Below the pieces are notes generated by a model, which was given only the letters and a program-made list of their open reading frames with translations, searched no databases and was not told the origin of the DNA. From Theocolax elegans (taxonomy: Eukaryota; Arthropoda; Insecta; Hymenoptera; Cerocephalidae), in contig CM047426.1 of NCBI GenBank assembly GCA_026168455.1, positions 38,503,175 through 38,567,174 on the forward strand: a stretch of 64,000 bases of DNA, written 5' to 3'. Position numbers and translations under genes: made by a program. This document shows positions 45,446 through 56,000 of this stretch, piece by piece. The stretch's first letter is position 1, and every line of letters begins with the position of its first letter.

Positions 45446-46140
45446 TACTCTCTCACGGCGGCAATTTGCCTTGGCACCACCTCGGGGAAACGACCGAGTT
45501 GAAAGGAGTTAACCGGCCTAACTCGCGGTCGAGCACGCTGAGAAATAAAGGTTTTGCTTACCCTGGACACGGCCTGGGAAAACGGCGGCCTTTCCTGGTG
45601 CTTCCGCAACGCTCGTTCGGCACAGATGGCCACGGGAAGGTCCACTCGACCCGTGACTTCCTCGGCTGGACTCGTACGGTCGTCCCTCTCTTTCGCTCTC
45701 ACACTCGCCGACCGATCTGCTGGCTCGACCGGAAGGGCTTCCTCAACCCTAAGGAAGGACGACGGTGGACACGGCTGATTCGGCTGGTATGCACCTCACT
45801 CACTGCACTTCCCGACACACGCGACACGGTGACCTGGGAGAATGGCTGGAGATTCGGAGGATATGGCGAAGCAATGGAGCGAAGGTTCTGCCTTGGCATG
45901 CAAGTACAGACTGACTATTGAGCGCCGATTATCGGCCTCGCGGTTTCGCCGCCGCACCGATCGCTCAACCTAACACCTCGCCCTATTGGTCCCCCGAAAT
46001 CGGTCGGACCAATAGTGGAAAACCTATCCTCGCCACTTCGCCTCTTCTACGGGGAAGGCGACCGTTAAAAATTTTTCCGAGAGTTGTTTTTCTCTCGGAT
46101 TGTTTTAACCGTCGAACCTTTCTTTGAATTTCGCGCCACA
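44765..46140 (-). repeat. 5' LTR of element E
   Basis: Minus strand TGTGGCGCGAAATTC...CGCAGATTCA, ~1376 bp, with (TC)n tracts at ~45106-45136, 45351-45364 and 45415-45438. No second copy is in the window, so the ends are inferred from the TG/CA termini and the PBS. Confidence 0.6.
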
Positions 46141-46941
46141 GCTCACGACAATTAATATTGTCGCAATCTATATTTGGGTACTTAAGGTATATTCGTTTCG
46201 GCTATCTAAGTATCTATACGCTTGTATTATTCGTAAAGGCAAACCTGATATTTTATGTTATTTCGATTGCTGAACCAACCGTTTTCTCTTAGAACAATTA
46301 TTATTTGATAGTACAATTTATTTATAATAATTATTCTTTGCATTGCATTTTATTTGCAATATTCACGGTTTGAATTGCAATTTATTAACTATAATTCATG
46401 TTTTAAACGACAACAATTTTTAATTTAATCTGCATTTATTTATAATAATTCTTATTTCGATTATTAATCATTAATGTTTATAATAAAATAACCTTGTGAA
46501 TATTTTATTCTATAATGTGTTAACGTGTTCGCCGCACACTTGTTTATTTAATCAAAATTAAAATCGTTATTTGACTTAAATTAATTTATGCAATTGTTAA
46601 TAAAATAGTGTGATTTTATGTGTTTTTGCCCATTAAAAAGCTGTAAGAATTTAGTTACATGTGTTCATTTAAAGGAAAACAGCATATTATATTTAAATAA
46701 ATAATGCATGATTAATACGAAATAAAACATATATTATTTTATTTATCCCACATTATATCCTACATCTCTACTCTCAAAATAACTTCGCTCGCTACTCCCG
46801 GAGACGTAAGGCTAGTCCTAGTCAAACAAGAGCGAAAGGAACGCGAATGGTTTATTAACCATTTGCCTTCTTGTAACATTTTTTGTGGTAGTTGGTACAA
46901 GTCTGGACGTGACAGATTGTATTAATTATTATAATAAAATT
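46141..46941 (+). other. AT-rich segment before element C (may include its LTR)
   Basis: No frame. The last ~200 bases are more complex (CGGAGACGTAAGGCTAGTCC, GTCTGGACGTGACAG) and may be the end of the 5' LTR of C. No second copy is found in the window. Confidence 0.4.
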
Positions 46942-46959
46942 TGGTGCATCGGCCGGGAA
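46942..46959 (+). promoter_or_regulatory. Primer-binding site of element C (tRNA-Gly type)
   Basis: TGGTGCATCGGCCGGGAA is complementary to the 3' end of tRNA-Gly(GCC), which from general knowledge ends CCCGGCCGATGCA-CCA. Confidence 0.7.
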
Positions 46960-47017
46960 ACTCACATTTTTGAGAGAAAAAAAAAGAGATTAAAGGAATA
47001 ATGTGTTTAGAAATGAA

Positions 47018-49034
47018 ATGTCAGGTTCGCCTAAAAATACTGATTGTTATGTAAATAAACAAAGAAATACGAGTTTAGAATTTTCTATGAATGATACGTT
47101 ATTAAATTTATACAAAGAAAAAGTTCAGACACTCGATACTCTCGATTTAACTAAAACTCCTACTGAAACAGTGCAAAATTTGACAAAAGAAATAAATTAT
47201 TTAAAGGATAGACTAGAAAAAAGTGCAGCAAATATTTCATTATCTATGAAAATACCTCGCAATTTTGAATATAGAGACCCTTTTTTCCAACTGATCTTTC
47301 TATTTCCGAAGTTAGTGACGTTACGAGGTACAAGCAACAAAAAGTTACGAGTAGTTACGAGGAACAAAAAGAACTTATCGCGAATAATCCTGTAAATTTT
47401 AGTACGCCAGCCCCAATTTATTGTCCATATGAACCATAGTTTTTCACACCGGATAACGTTATAAGCTCGGTAAGAAAACGGCTCGCGACTGAAGTAAAAA
47501 AAGAGTTGTTAGATTCTTATCTCGAGGAACCTAAAATCATAGAAAGTTTACAAGAAAGTGTAAAAAAAGGGACAACTTTTCAAGGTATCATAAATAAGAT
47601 TAAAGTCGCGTTAAATATTTTTTCCGCACCGATCGAAAAAGAGACTGAGGAAGCAAAGGCACTAGTGACAGACACGGCGAAAGTACTCGACGAAAAACTA
47701 ATTCAAGGCACGATAGATTTTACAATTCCCTTCGATAATCAATTAATTAAAAGATCACCCGAACAAGCAAACTCTTCTATGATTAAAGACGAATTATTTA
47801 ATAAAATTAATTTAGACGAATTAAGAACAAACACAGGAACAAAACCAAAAAATTTAGATAGGAGTGAAGTTAAAAAACAAATTAATAATAAAACAATGAC
47901 GTCTCAAATTCGAGGTTTATCGCTAAAGGACGCTCTAGATTTAATACCGCGATTTAACGGTCATAATATAAATTTATCGCAATTTTTGGACGGATGCAAT
48001 GAAGCAAAAAAAATTTTACCGTCGGAGTACGAGAAAGAATTAACAAAACTTATTCGAATGCGTTTATATGGGAAAGCTTTAACTTGTGCGCGCGGAGAAA
48101 ATTTTAATTCTATCAAAGAGATATCCGATTTTTTCGAAAACACCTTCGGATCGATAAAAACATATTACGAGTGGACGGGAGAACTTGCTAAATTAAAACA
48201 GAAAAACAATGAGACAGTCGTTGCTTATTTTAATCGGTTACAAGAAATAAAAAATGAAATAGTCAAAGCGGCCGACAGAGAGGGACGAGTCGCGATAGCA
48301 GATCATTTTATGCTTGAACTAAGGCGAGATTGTTTAAAATTCTTTTTAAAAGGGCTTCGTTGGGAAATTCGCGAGCGTTTAGGGACCCCAAGTTCTATAA
48401 AACAGGCTCGTGAACAAGCGCTCGAGGTGGAGCGCGAGTTCGCTTGTAGCGACTTGGACGAGGAGACGCCGAGCCGAGAAGAAGCTCGTTTCCGTTCAAC
48501 TCGAGAAACGCGTAAAGTAAACTATATTTCTACTAACTCTCCGATTGTATGTCAATATTGTTCTAAGACTGGTCATGGAGCCATAAATTGTTTCAAATTA
48601 GCACGAAGTTTCACAGGAAGATTTTCCGATAATAACAACCGACGCACTCCCATAAACAGTTCATATAGCCCACAAAATCGCTCGGATAAAGTCGTAATTA
48701 TAATAGACCAAATTTACAATTTGGTGGTTGGAACGAGAATCAAAATCAGACAGAATCTTTACCAAATAGAGATAGAGATAAAAATGATTCCTTTGTTTGC
48801 TATAATAATAATAAGTATTCATCGCAGCAATTTAACAAAGAAGATCGGGGAATTAATGCCGGGACTCGCGGTGTGCGCGAGCCGGTTGATCCAATTTCCC
48901 AAGACTCACGATATATTAATAACGAATCGAATAATAATATAAGATCACCAGTTACTTGTTTTCATTGCGGAAAACCCGGTCACATAAAGCGCGATTGTGA
49001 TAAGTTACAAAGAGAAATAAGAGAAGGAAATTAA
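47018..49034 (+). pseudogene. gag: gag of element C
   Basis: The best start is ATG 47018 (MSGSPKNTDC). The frame is lost at a T-run near 47282, one base short. It continues one base out of phase past a TAG near 47439. The open stretch 47506-48942 gives a capsid core (LIPRFNGHNINLSQFLDGCN, YYEWTGELAKLKQKNNETVV, FMLELRRDCLKFFLKGLRWE). The first knuckle is CQYCSKTGHGAINC (from 48550). The second, CFHCGKPGHIKRDC (~48958), lies after another break and again at ~49645 in the duplicate. Two canonical knuckles distinguish it from A and E. Confidence 0.8.
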
Positions 49035-50105
49035 AATCAGGGAAACACCGATACTCTCTCTCCGAGGAGGGTCGAGAGAGAGGCTACGAATCAAATTCCC
49101 TCTACTTCGAGCGCGGAAACCCGCTCAAACGTCCCCTCCGCACCGCGAAAATAAATTTAAGCCAACAAAGTTCAGCCCCGGTCGTAATCTTCGATACCGG
49201 TCAGTTAAGACGTCCGTTAAAATTCTTGATAGATACAGGAGCATCGGTAAGTCTAATTAAAGAGTCAGAGGTAGACTCTCGCATGAAAATTGACGAAAAT
49301 GATATTATATTGTTAAAAGGCATAACTGACCACTCATTAACTACTCGTGGTAAAATTAGAATAGATTTCGAAGGATCTCCCGTGGAACTCAATTTAGTAC
49401 ATGATTCGTTCCCTATACGGACGAGAATCAAAATCAGACAGAATCTTTACCAAATAGAGATAGAGATAAAATGATTCCTTTGTTTGCTATAATAATAATA
49501 AGTATTCATCGCAGCAATTTAACAAAGAAGATCGGGGAATTAATGCCGGGACTCGCGGTTGTGCGCGAGCCGGTTGATCCAATTTCCCAAGACTCACGAT
49601 ATATTAATAACGAATCGAATAATAATATAAGATCACCAGTTACTTGTTTTCATTGCGGAAAACCCGGTCACATAAAGCGCGATTGTGATAAGTTACAAAG
49701 AGAAATAAGAGAAGGAAATTAAAATCAGGGAAACACCGATACTCTCTCTCCGAGGAGGGTCGAGAGAGAGGCTACGAATCAAATTCCCTCTACTTCGAGC
49801 GCGGAAACCCGCTCAAACGTCCCCTCCGCACCGCGAAAATAAATTTAAGCCAACAAAGTTCAGCCCCGGTCGTAATCTTCGATACCGGTCAGTTAAGACG
49901 TCCGTTAAAATTCTTGATAGATACAGGAGCATCGGTAAGTCTAATTAAAGAGTCAGAGGTAGACTCTCGCATGAAAATTGACGAAAATGATATTATATTG
50001 TTAAAAGGCATAACTGACCACTCATTAACTACTCGTGGTAAAATTAGAATAGATTTCGAAGGATCTCCCGTGGAACTCAATTTAGTACATGATTCGTTCC
50101 CTATA
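48733..50105 (+). repeat. 688-bp direct duplication spanning gag end and protease of C
   Basis: ACGAGAATCAAAATCAGACA at 48733 recurs at 49421. The copies differ by one-base changes in runs (AAAAATG/AAAATG, GGTGTGCG/GGTTGTGCG). Copy one ends abruptly in the protease at TTCCCTATA and jumps back to the gag end. Confidence 0.85.
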
Positions 50106-50438
50106 CAACAAGAAGGAATCTTAGGCACCAATTTTTTCCGTAGAAACGATGCAAAAATCAATTATTTGGAACAATATTTAGAATTTAACGGATTAATCCT
50201 CCCCTTTGAAAATGCAAATAATATGCAAACGGATGAATCGATTTATATAATGGAGGATATCGAAAATTATGACCGAAAATCAATACGATATATGCTAAAA
50301 CCAAGGGAAAACAATGATTATACGAACATGAAAAATTCAAGATTTTATAATTATACCGATAGAGACTCAGAAACGTCAAGTGATTTTCAATTAAACGAAA
50401 ATGATGAAACGTTTATAAAATTTGACACAAACGAATAG
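49890..50438 (+). CDS. Protease of element C
   Basis: PVVIFDTGQLRRPLKFLIDT leads into DTGASVSLIK (active-site Asp at 49917). GKIRIDFEGSPVELNLVHDS and GILGTNFFRRNDAKINY follow (GTNF is the second conserved segment). The truncated duplicate of this protease lies at 49200-49413. The frame stops at TAG 50436. Beyond it, the same frame reads sensibly into the RT ORF through four more stops (to 50885). Confidence 0.8.
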   Translation, partial: QLRRPLKFLIDTGASVSLIKESEVDSRMKIDENDIILLKGITDHSLTTRGKIRIDFEGSPVELNLVHDSFPIQQEGILGTNFFRRNDAKINYLEQYLEFNGLILPFENANNMQTDESIYIMEDIENYDRKSIRYMLKPRENNDYTNMKNSRFYNYTDRDSETSSDFQLNENDETFIKFDTNE

Positions 50439-50894
50439 TATGAAATCTAAGAGTAAGAACAAAAAAATGAAAGAAATCAAAATGGCAACGACAAAAACCT
50501 ATTCAATCACAGTGAAAAAGAACAAGAGTTATATGACGATTATAAAAATGACGAAATACAAGTACATCAGATCGACGAGGAGTCGGATCTAAAGAATAAT
50601 ACATGTAAAGCAAGTGAAAATTGTTATGGATTAAGGAAGGAAGAATGATTACAAATAAATAATGGAAAAGCGCAGCCACGGGTATGTGATGTGACTGAGC
50701 CACGTATAAAAGAAAAATTTGATGAAATTACTGAAAATTATGGTATTATTGAAGCACCATTGTTCGATAGGATGGCTGAGACTCCATCCTGTACTAATTA
50801 TGAAAACGAAGTTGACCTGAAGTATTATATTGAAAATGAAATAAAAAATGAAGAAAATTTATTGGATAAGACAGTTAATAATTGACGAGTACAA

Positions 50895-51299
50895 ATGGTT
50901 TATGAAATCGAGGAGGGCGATAAATGCGGACCTCGTGAAAATAAGGAAAATTTTGTTGACCAAAAGATGAATTGTCGAGTAAAAATGGATTATGAAATCG
51001 AGGAGGGCGATAAATGCGGACCTCGTGAAAATAAGGAAGATTTTGTTGATAAAAAGTTGAATTGTCAAGTACGAATGGTTTATGAAATCGAGGAGGGCGA
51101 TAAATGCGGACCTCGTGAAAATAAGGAAAATTTTGTTGACCAAAAGATGAATTGTCGAGTAAAAATGGATTATGAAATCGAGGAGGGCGATAAATGCGGA
51201 CCTCGTGAAAATAAGGAAGATTTTGTTGATAAAAAGTTGAATTGTCAAGTACGAATGGATTACGAAATCGAGGAGGGCGATAAATGCGGACCTCGTGAT
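50895..51299 (+). repeat. 90-bp coding minisatellite in the protease-RT linker of C
   Basis: Four and a half units of 90 bp start at 50895, 50985, 51075, 51165 and 51255. Each encodes 30 residues with YEIEEGDKCGPRENKE. Two unit types alternate (FVDQKMNCRVK and FVDKKLNCQVR), so the higher-order period is 180 bp. A degenerate half-unit precedes it (~50845). Confidence 0.9.
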
Positions 51300-53549
51300 A
51301 AAAATGTTAGTTATATTTGTAAATTGAATAACGAAGAATTGGTTATGTCGGGGGAAAAGTTAGATACTATCCCGAGAACCGAAATATTATGGATAAACAA
51401 ACAAGGAACTGAAGAAACTGAAAATGAGATAAATAATGAGAATTTAATAAACATACAGGAAGAAAATGAACAGGATGAGGACCCTAGCGATTTTTTATTG
51501 AATGAACGAGTTATAAACGAAAATTTACGAAGTGAATTTGTTGAAGCCATACACGAAAACGAAATGAATAACAGTTATTTGGTTTATTCAAATAAACCTT
51601 ATATTAATAATTTTTATAGTTATGAAAGTGAAGAGGTCGACATACACGACATTTCTGACGATCGATCTGAAGCGAGGATACTTAACATAACGGAGGATAC
51701 AAGTGCACTTAATCGTAATGAACGGTTAAAAGAAGCCTTGCATTTTGATAAAATGGACGAGGAACAATCTATAGAAAATTTAATTGATAAATATTCGGAT
51801 TGTTTCTGTCTAAAAGGAGAAAAAATAGATGTGACAAATGCTATAGAACATAAGATACCGACTGTCGACGACATACCAATCACAGCTAAGCCATATAGAT
51901 TTCCTCATGCTCTCAAAAGCGAACTTGATAAACAATTAAAAGAAATGATTGAAGGAGACATAATTGAACCATCAAGTTCCAATTATATATCACCTGTTTT
52001 TCTAGTAACAAAAAATCCTGATAGTCAGGGTAATAAACGATACCGACTAGTTGTCGATTTTCGACAATTAAACGATAAAACCGTAAAAGATCGATACCCA
52101 TTACCTAATATACTAGATATTATCGATCAAATCGAACCAGAAAATCGTGTATTCACCATCTTGGATTTATGTCAAGGATTTTTACAAGTTCTGTTAGCTC
52201 AAGAAGATCAACATAAAACAGCTTTCGCATCTTCATTCGGTTTATGTCAATTTACAACAATGCCTATGGGACTATGCGATTCTCCAGCCACTTTTCAAAG
52301 AATGATTGATCGTGTTTTCGAGGGCATGCAAGGCAAAGAAATATTTTTATTCCTTGACGACGCAGTTATATACGCTAAAAATATTCTGGAACATAACCAA
52401 AAGTTTGAAAAATTTTTGCAAAGAGTACGAGCCGCAAATCTGAAATTACAGCCAGACAAATGTGAATTTTTGAAGAGAGAAGTAGTGTATCTGGGACACG
52501 TACTATCACCAGAAGGTGTTTTGCCGGATCGAAAAAAATTAGAAGTAGTAAAAAAATTTCCAATTCCAAAAACAGTGAAAAACATACGTCAATTTTTAGG
52601 ATTAGCAGGTTATTATAGACGATTCATTGCAAATTTTTCGGGTATTGCTAGACCATTGAGTAATTTATTAAAGAAAGACGCACCCTTTCTATGGTCCAGC
52701 GAGGTTCAAAAGGCATTCGATGATTTAAGAGAAAAATTGTGTAAACAACCAATACTACAAATTGCAGATTTTAATAAACCATTTATAGTGACTTGTGACG
52801 CTAGCGGTACAGCAATAGGAGCAATATTATCACAAGAAGAGGTGGGAACCGACCTACCAGTTGCTTATGTTTCACGAGTATTAAACAAAGCCGAGCAAAA
52901 ATATGATACTTACTCAAGGGAAGCATTAGCCATACTGTATGCCGTTACTCAGTTCGATTGCTATTTAAGAGGTCGTCGTTTCCTCATTATAACAGATCAT
53001 AAACCACTTGTTTGGTTTAAAAACTCAGTAGATCCGACATCCAGAATTAGTAGATGGAGAATAAAACTGAATGCATACGACTTTGACATCGTATATAAAG
53101 CCGGTAAAAGTAACGTTAATGCTGACGCGTTATCAAGAAATCCAATAGAAGAACCCGTTTATGTTATTAAAAATCATTCTATGGAAACACGCAGTCGTGC
53201 AGGAAAAATAATACGGCCAAACTACAACGAAAAGAGAGCAAAGCGACCCAACAAGTCAAATATATCAAAAGAACCAGTCAAAAACCTTCCTATAATACAA
53301 GAAGCCCCCGAGGAAATTGAAACGATAGTCAACTCAGACAAAAGATTACAACCCATGGAGATAGATAATTTTAACAACAAATTTGACGAGTCCTGGGAAG
53401 AAAAGGATGTTTACGAAGAACCAAATGATGAAAAGAAATTCATTGAAGTTAAAGAACAACTCTTTATGAGAAAAAATAATTACATTTATTTCATAACTAC
53501 GACTGGAATGCCTTTAGATGAAGGATCCAGAAATTTGGCTCCAAATTAA
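50895..53549 (+). CDS. pol: RT and RNase H of element C
   Basis: 884 codons from ATG 50895. N-terminal 135 residues are the acidic 30-residue repeats, then an acidic linker. RT: VFLVTKNPDSQGNKRYRLVV, FTILDLCQGFLQVLL, MPMGLCDSPATFQRM, then FLDD at 52350 (Phe in place of the usual Tyr). RNase H: VTCDASGTAIGAILSQ and LIITDHKPLVWF, then NADALSRNP. The frame ends at 53549, where a T-run is one base short. The integrase continues one base out of phase. Confidence 0.92.
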   Translation: MVYEIEEGDKCGPRENKENFVDQKMNCRVKMDYEIEEGDKCGPRENKEDFVDKKLNCQVRMVYEIEEGDKCGPRENKENFVDQKMNCRVKMDYEIEEGDKCGPRENKEDFVDKKLNCQVRMDYEIEEGDKCGPRDKNVSYICKLNNEELVMSGEKLDTIPRTEILWINKQGTEETENEINNENLINIQEENEQDEDPSDFLLNERVINENLRSEFVEAIHENEMNNSYLVYSNKPYINNFYSYESEEVDIHDISDDRSEARILNITEDTSALNRNERLKEALHFDKMDEEQSIENLIDKYSDCFCLKGEKIDVTNAIEHKIPTVDDIPITAKPYRFPHALKSELDKQLKEMIEGDIIEPSSSNYISPVFLVTKNPDSQGNKRYRLVVDFRQLNDKTVKDRYPLPNILDIIDQIEPENRVFTILDLCQGFLQVLLAQEDQHKTAFASSFGLCQFTTMPMGLCDSPATFQRMIDRVFEGMQGKEIFLFLDDAVIYAKNILEHNQKFEKFLQRVRAANLKLQPDKCEFLKREVVYLGHVLSPEGVLPDRKKLEVVKKFPIPKTVKNIRQFLGLAGYYRRFIANFSGIARPLSNLLKKDAPFLWSSEVQKAFDDLREKLCKQPILQIADFNKPFIVTCDASGTAIGAILSQEEVGTDLPVAYVSRVLNKAEQKYDTYSREALAILYAVTQFDCYLRGRRFLIITDHKPLVWFKNSVDPTSRISRWRIKLNAYDFDIVYKAGKSNVNADALSRNPIEEPVYVIKNHSMETRSRAGKIIRPNYNEKRAKRPNKSNISKEPVKNLPIIQEAPEEIETIVNSDKRLQPMEIDNFNNKFDESWEEKDVYEEPNDEKKFIEVKEQLFMRKNNYIYFITTTGMPLDEGSRNLAPN

Positions 53550-53554
53550 TACTA

Positions 53555-54913
53555 CCTCATTTTTCCAATTTAAATCCAGGAGAAATAAGAATCAATAACA
53601 AAAACGGAAAAATGCATTTTGCTATGGTGTTACGTGACGAAGAGCGACTGAGTACTTCAGAAATTATTAATAATCTAAAAACGAATCTATTAAATATGAA
53701 AAATATTATATTAAAAGAAAAATTACGTTCAATAAGTATCGCGAAGAGCGAATTTATTGAAAACGTTTCATGGAACGAAATATTGAAACAAATAAGTATA
53801 ACTCTACGAAACATTAATGTAAAAATAATTATTTGTTTAGGATTCATAAAATGTGTGGAAGAGAGTAATAGGGAAAATATTATTCGCGAAATGCACGAGT
53901 CTGCTTGTGCAGGGCATAAAGGGGTAACAAAAACCTATAAACGTATAAACCAACGTTTTTATTGGCCAGATATTAAGAAAGACGTACAAAACTACATTAG
54001 ACATTGTTTAACTTGCCAACTAAAAAAATTGGTTCGTGTTAAAACTAAACAACGTATGATAATAACAGATACTCCGTACTCGGCTATAGAATCCATATCG
54101 GTGGATCTTGTGGGACCATTTCCCAGATCTCGAAATAATAACAATAATATATTAACCATTCAATGTAACCTTTCAAAATACTGTATGGCGATACCCATAC
54201 CAGACGCGACCGCGGCAACGATCGCCGAAGCATTAGTCCGTCGACACTTTTCAATTTTTAGCGCCCCATTGTTAATTATCTCCGACCAAGGTACCTCATT
54301 TTTAAGTAGTCTGATGAGAGAAGTAGCGAAAATTTTTAAGATTAAACAAGTTAAAACCACGGCTTATCACCCTCAGTCCAACTCCGTTGATCGTTTTCAT
54401 AGCAGCTTAGCAGATTATTTAAAAACAATGATAGAAAGAAATGACGCATGGGATGAGTTATGCGAATTAGCCGCGTTTTCGTATAATACGTCGGTACATG
54501 AGGGTCATCTCTACACACCTTTTGAAATTTTTTTTTCACGAAAAGCGCGACTACCATCAAACGAACCTTTAGACCCACGAGAACGAGTTCCAACGTATGA
54601 TGATTACATTATAAATTTACGACAACGTTTAAACGAAATACAGGGAATCGTGCGAGAAAAATTAATAGCTTCTAAACATAGGTCGAAATTCTATTACGAC
54701 AGGAAAGCCAATCATCAAGAATTTCAGACAGGGGATAATGTCTGGTTATTAAAAGGAGGGAAGAAATACAAACTAGGCGATCAATATACTGGACCACATC
54801 GGATTTTAGAAATAATTAATAACAAGGGAAATGTAAAAATAGAGCTATCACATAATAAAACGAAAATAGTGCATGTTAATAGGTTAAGATATTCATATAT
54901 GGAGCCTTTATAG
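53555..54913 (+). CDS. pol: Integrase of element C
   Basis: The sense frame resumes with LPHFSNLNPGEI and GKMHFAMVLRDEE (first Met 53612). Zinc region: MHESACAGHKGVTKTYKRIN and HCLTCQLKK (HHCC complete). Core: D (SVDLVGPF, 54104) and D (ISDQGTSF, 54284). At the third catalytic position, 35 codons on, is Asp instead of Glu (SNSVDRFH, 54389). The C-terminus has YTGPHRILEIINNKG (GPY/F type) and ends at TAG 54913. The E-to-D change would be expected to weaken or abolish strand transfer. Confidence 0.9.
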   Translation, partial: PHFSNLNPGEIRINNKNGKMHFAMVLRDEERLSTSEIINNLKTNLLNMKNIILKEKLRSISIAKSEFIENVSWNEILKQISITLRNINVKIIICLGFIKCVEESNRENIIREMHESACAGHKGVTKTYKRINQRFYWPDIKKDVQNYIRHCLTCQLKKLVRVKTKQRMIITDTPYSAIESISVDLVGPFPRSRNNNNNILTIQCNLSKYCMAIPIPDATAATIAEALVRRHFSIFSAPLLIISDQGTSFLSSLMREVAKIFKIKQVKTTAYHPQSNSVDRFHSSLADYLKTMIERNDAWDELCELAAFSYNTSVHEGHLYTPFEIFFSRKARLPSNEPLDPRERVPTYDDYIINLRQRLNEIQGIVREKLIASKHRSKFYYDRKANHQEFQTGDNVWLLKGGKKYKLGDQYTGPHRILEIINNKGNVKIELSHNKTKIVHVNRLRYSYMEPL

Positions 54914-55334
54914 TGCCTAAACATAGGTATATAATATATAATAGCCCCAATGTGCTTGAAAATATGTATACGCACATATATATATTTTACAGTTCTAAAA
55001 GGTTGTTAATAAAATAATATTTATTATCTTGTAATCACAATTGGCATACATTCAACTTAAAATAAAATTATTTCAATTTATCTGACTATACAAAAAAAAC
55101 AATATAAAAATAATATGTATATATCTAAATTAACGACGAAAATAAACTACAAGGAAATAATATTTTTTATTATACAGAAAGATCATTACAAGAAAAGCAT
55201 ACACTCACTTAAATTAAATAAATACGTCAGTTGAGCTTAGTCAAATTTAAATTTAATTGCTATAAAAAAAATGATTTACAATCAAATAGAATCATTGGAG
55301 TCTAACATATCACTAAGCCTAAAACCTATATCCT
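54914..55334 (+). other. AT-rich DNA after element C
   Basis: No frame or repeat recognised. Could be the 3' untranslated region of C. Confidence 0.4.
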
Positions 55335-56000
55335 ATCCTTCCTAAGGAGTGCTTAATTGCACCCTTTCCTCCTCGTTGCGGTAAAAGCTCCAGCAACACT
55401 GTCACTTATCCTTCCTAAGGAGTGCTTAATTGCACCCTTTCCTCCTCGTTGCGGTAAAAGCTCCAGCAACACTGTCACTTATCCTTCCTAAGGAGTGCTT
55501 AATTGCACCCTTTCCTCCTCGTTGCGGTAAAAGCTCCAGCAACACCGTCACTTATCCTTCCTAAGGAGTGCTTAATTGCACCCTTTCCTCCTCGTTGCGG
55601 TAAAAGCTCCAGCAACACCGTCACTTATCCTTCCTAAGGAGTGCTTAATTCCACCTTTTCCTCCTTGCTGCGGTAAAAGCTCCAGCAACACCGTCACTTA
55701 TCCTTCCTAAGGAGTGCTTAATTGCACCGTTTCCTCCTCGTTGCGGTAAAAGCTCCAGCAACACCGTCACTTATCCTTCCTAAGGAGTGCTTAATTGCAC
55801 CCTTTCCTCCTCGTTGCGGTAAAAGCTCCAGCAACACGGTCACTTATCCTTCCTAAGGAGTGCTTAATTGCACCCTTTCCTCCTCGTTGCGGTAAAAGCT
55901 TCAGCAACACGGTCACTTATCCTTCCTAAGGAGTGCTTAATTGCACCCTTTTCTCCTCGTTGCGGTAAATGCTCCAGCAACACGGTCACTTATCCTTCCT
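55335..56000 (+). repeat. 73-bp minisatellite, nine units
   Basis: ATCCTTCCTAAGGAGTGCTT recurs every 73 bp from 55335, with nine full units and a short partial. Each unit can form GTTGC/GCAAC and CCTT/AAGG hairpins. Copies are nearly identical; variants include CTGTCACTT, CCGTCACTT and CGGTCACTT. Confidence 0.95.

Larger units (their letters stand above)
42047..46140 (-). mobile_element. Truncated Gypsy-type element E (minus strand)
   Basis: Reading leftward from 46140: LTR (46140-44765), PBS-like sequence, gag, zinc knuckles and the start of protease. It is then cut at ~42047 against repeat R1. GC-rich unlike its neighbours. RT, RNase H, integrase and 3' LTR are missing. Same knuckle architecture and slippery site as element A, so a related family. 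Confidence 0.8.
46942..54913 (+). mobile_element. Ty3/Gypsy retrotransposon, element C (internal region)
   Basis: PBS, gag with two CCHC knuckles, protease, a repeat-containing linker, RT, RNase H and integrase in Gypsy order. Neither LTR can be assigned. The PPT-plus-LTR at 62383 may or may not be its 3' end, as the sequence before the PBS does not match that LTR. Length without LTRs is ~8 kb, with a 688-bp internal duplication. Confidence 0.85.

Noticed and set aside
46141..46941. Assigning this segment as the 5' partner of the LTR at 62398
   Set aside because: No shared sequence with 62398-63358 or 18024-18965. The end before the PBS is also different.
55335..56000. CRISPR-like array
   Set aside because: Unit is contiguous 73-bp tandem DNA with no unique spacers, in a eukaryotic transposon-rich context.
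55335..56000. Hammerhead motif in the 73-bp minisatellite
   Set aside because: No CUGANGA and GAAA cores with matching stems on either strand.
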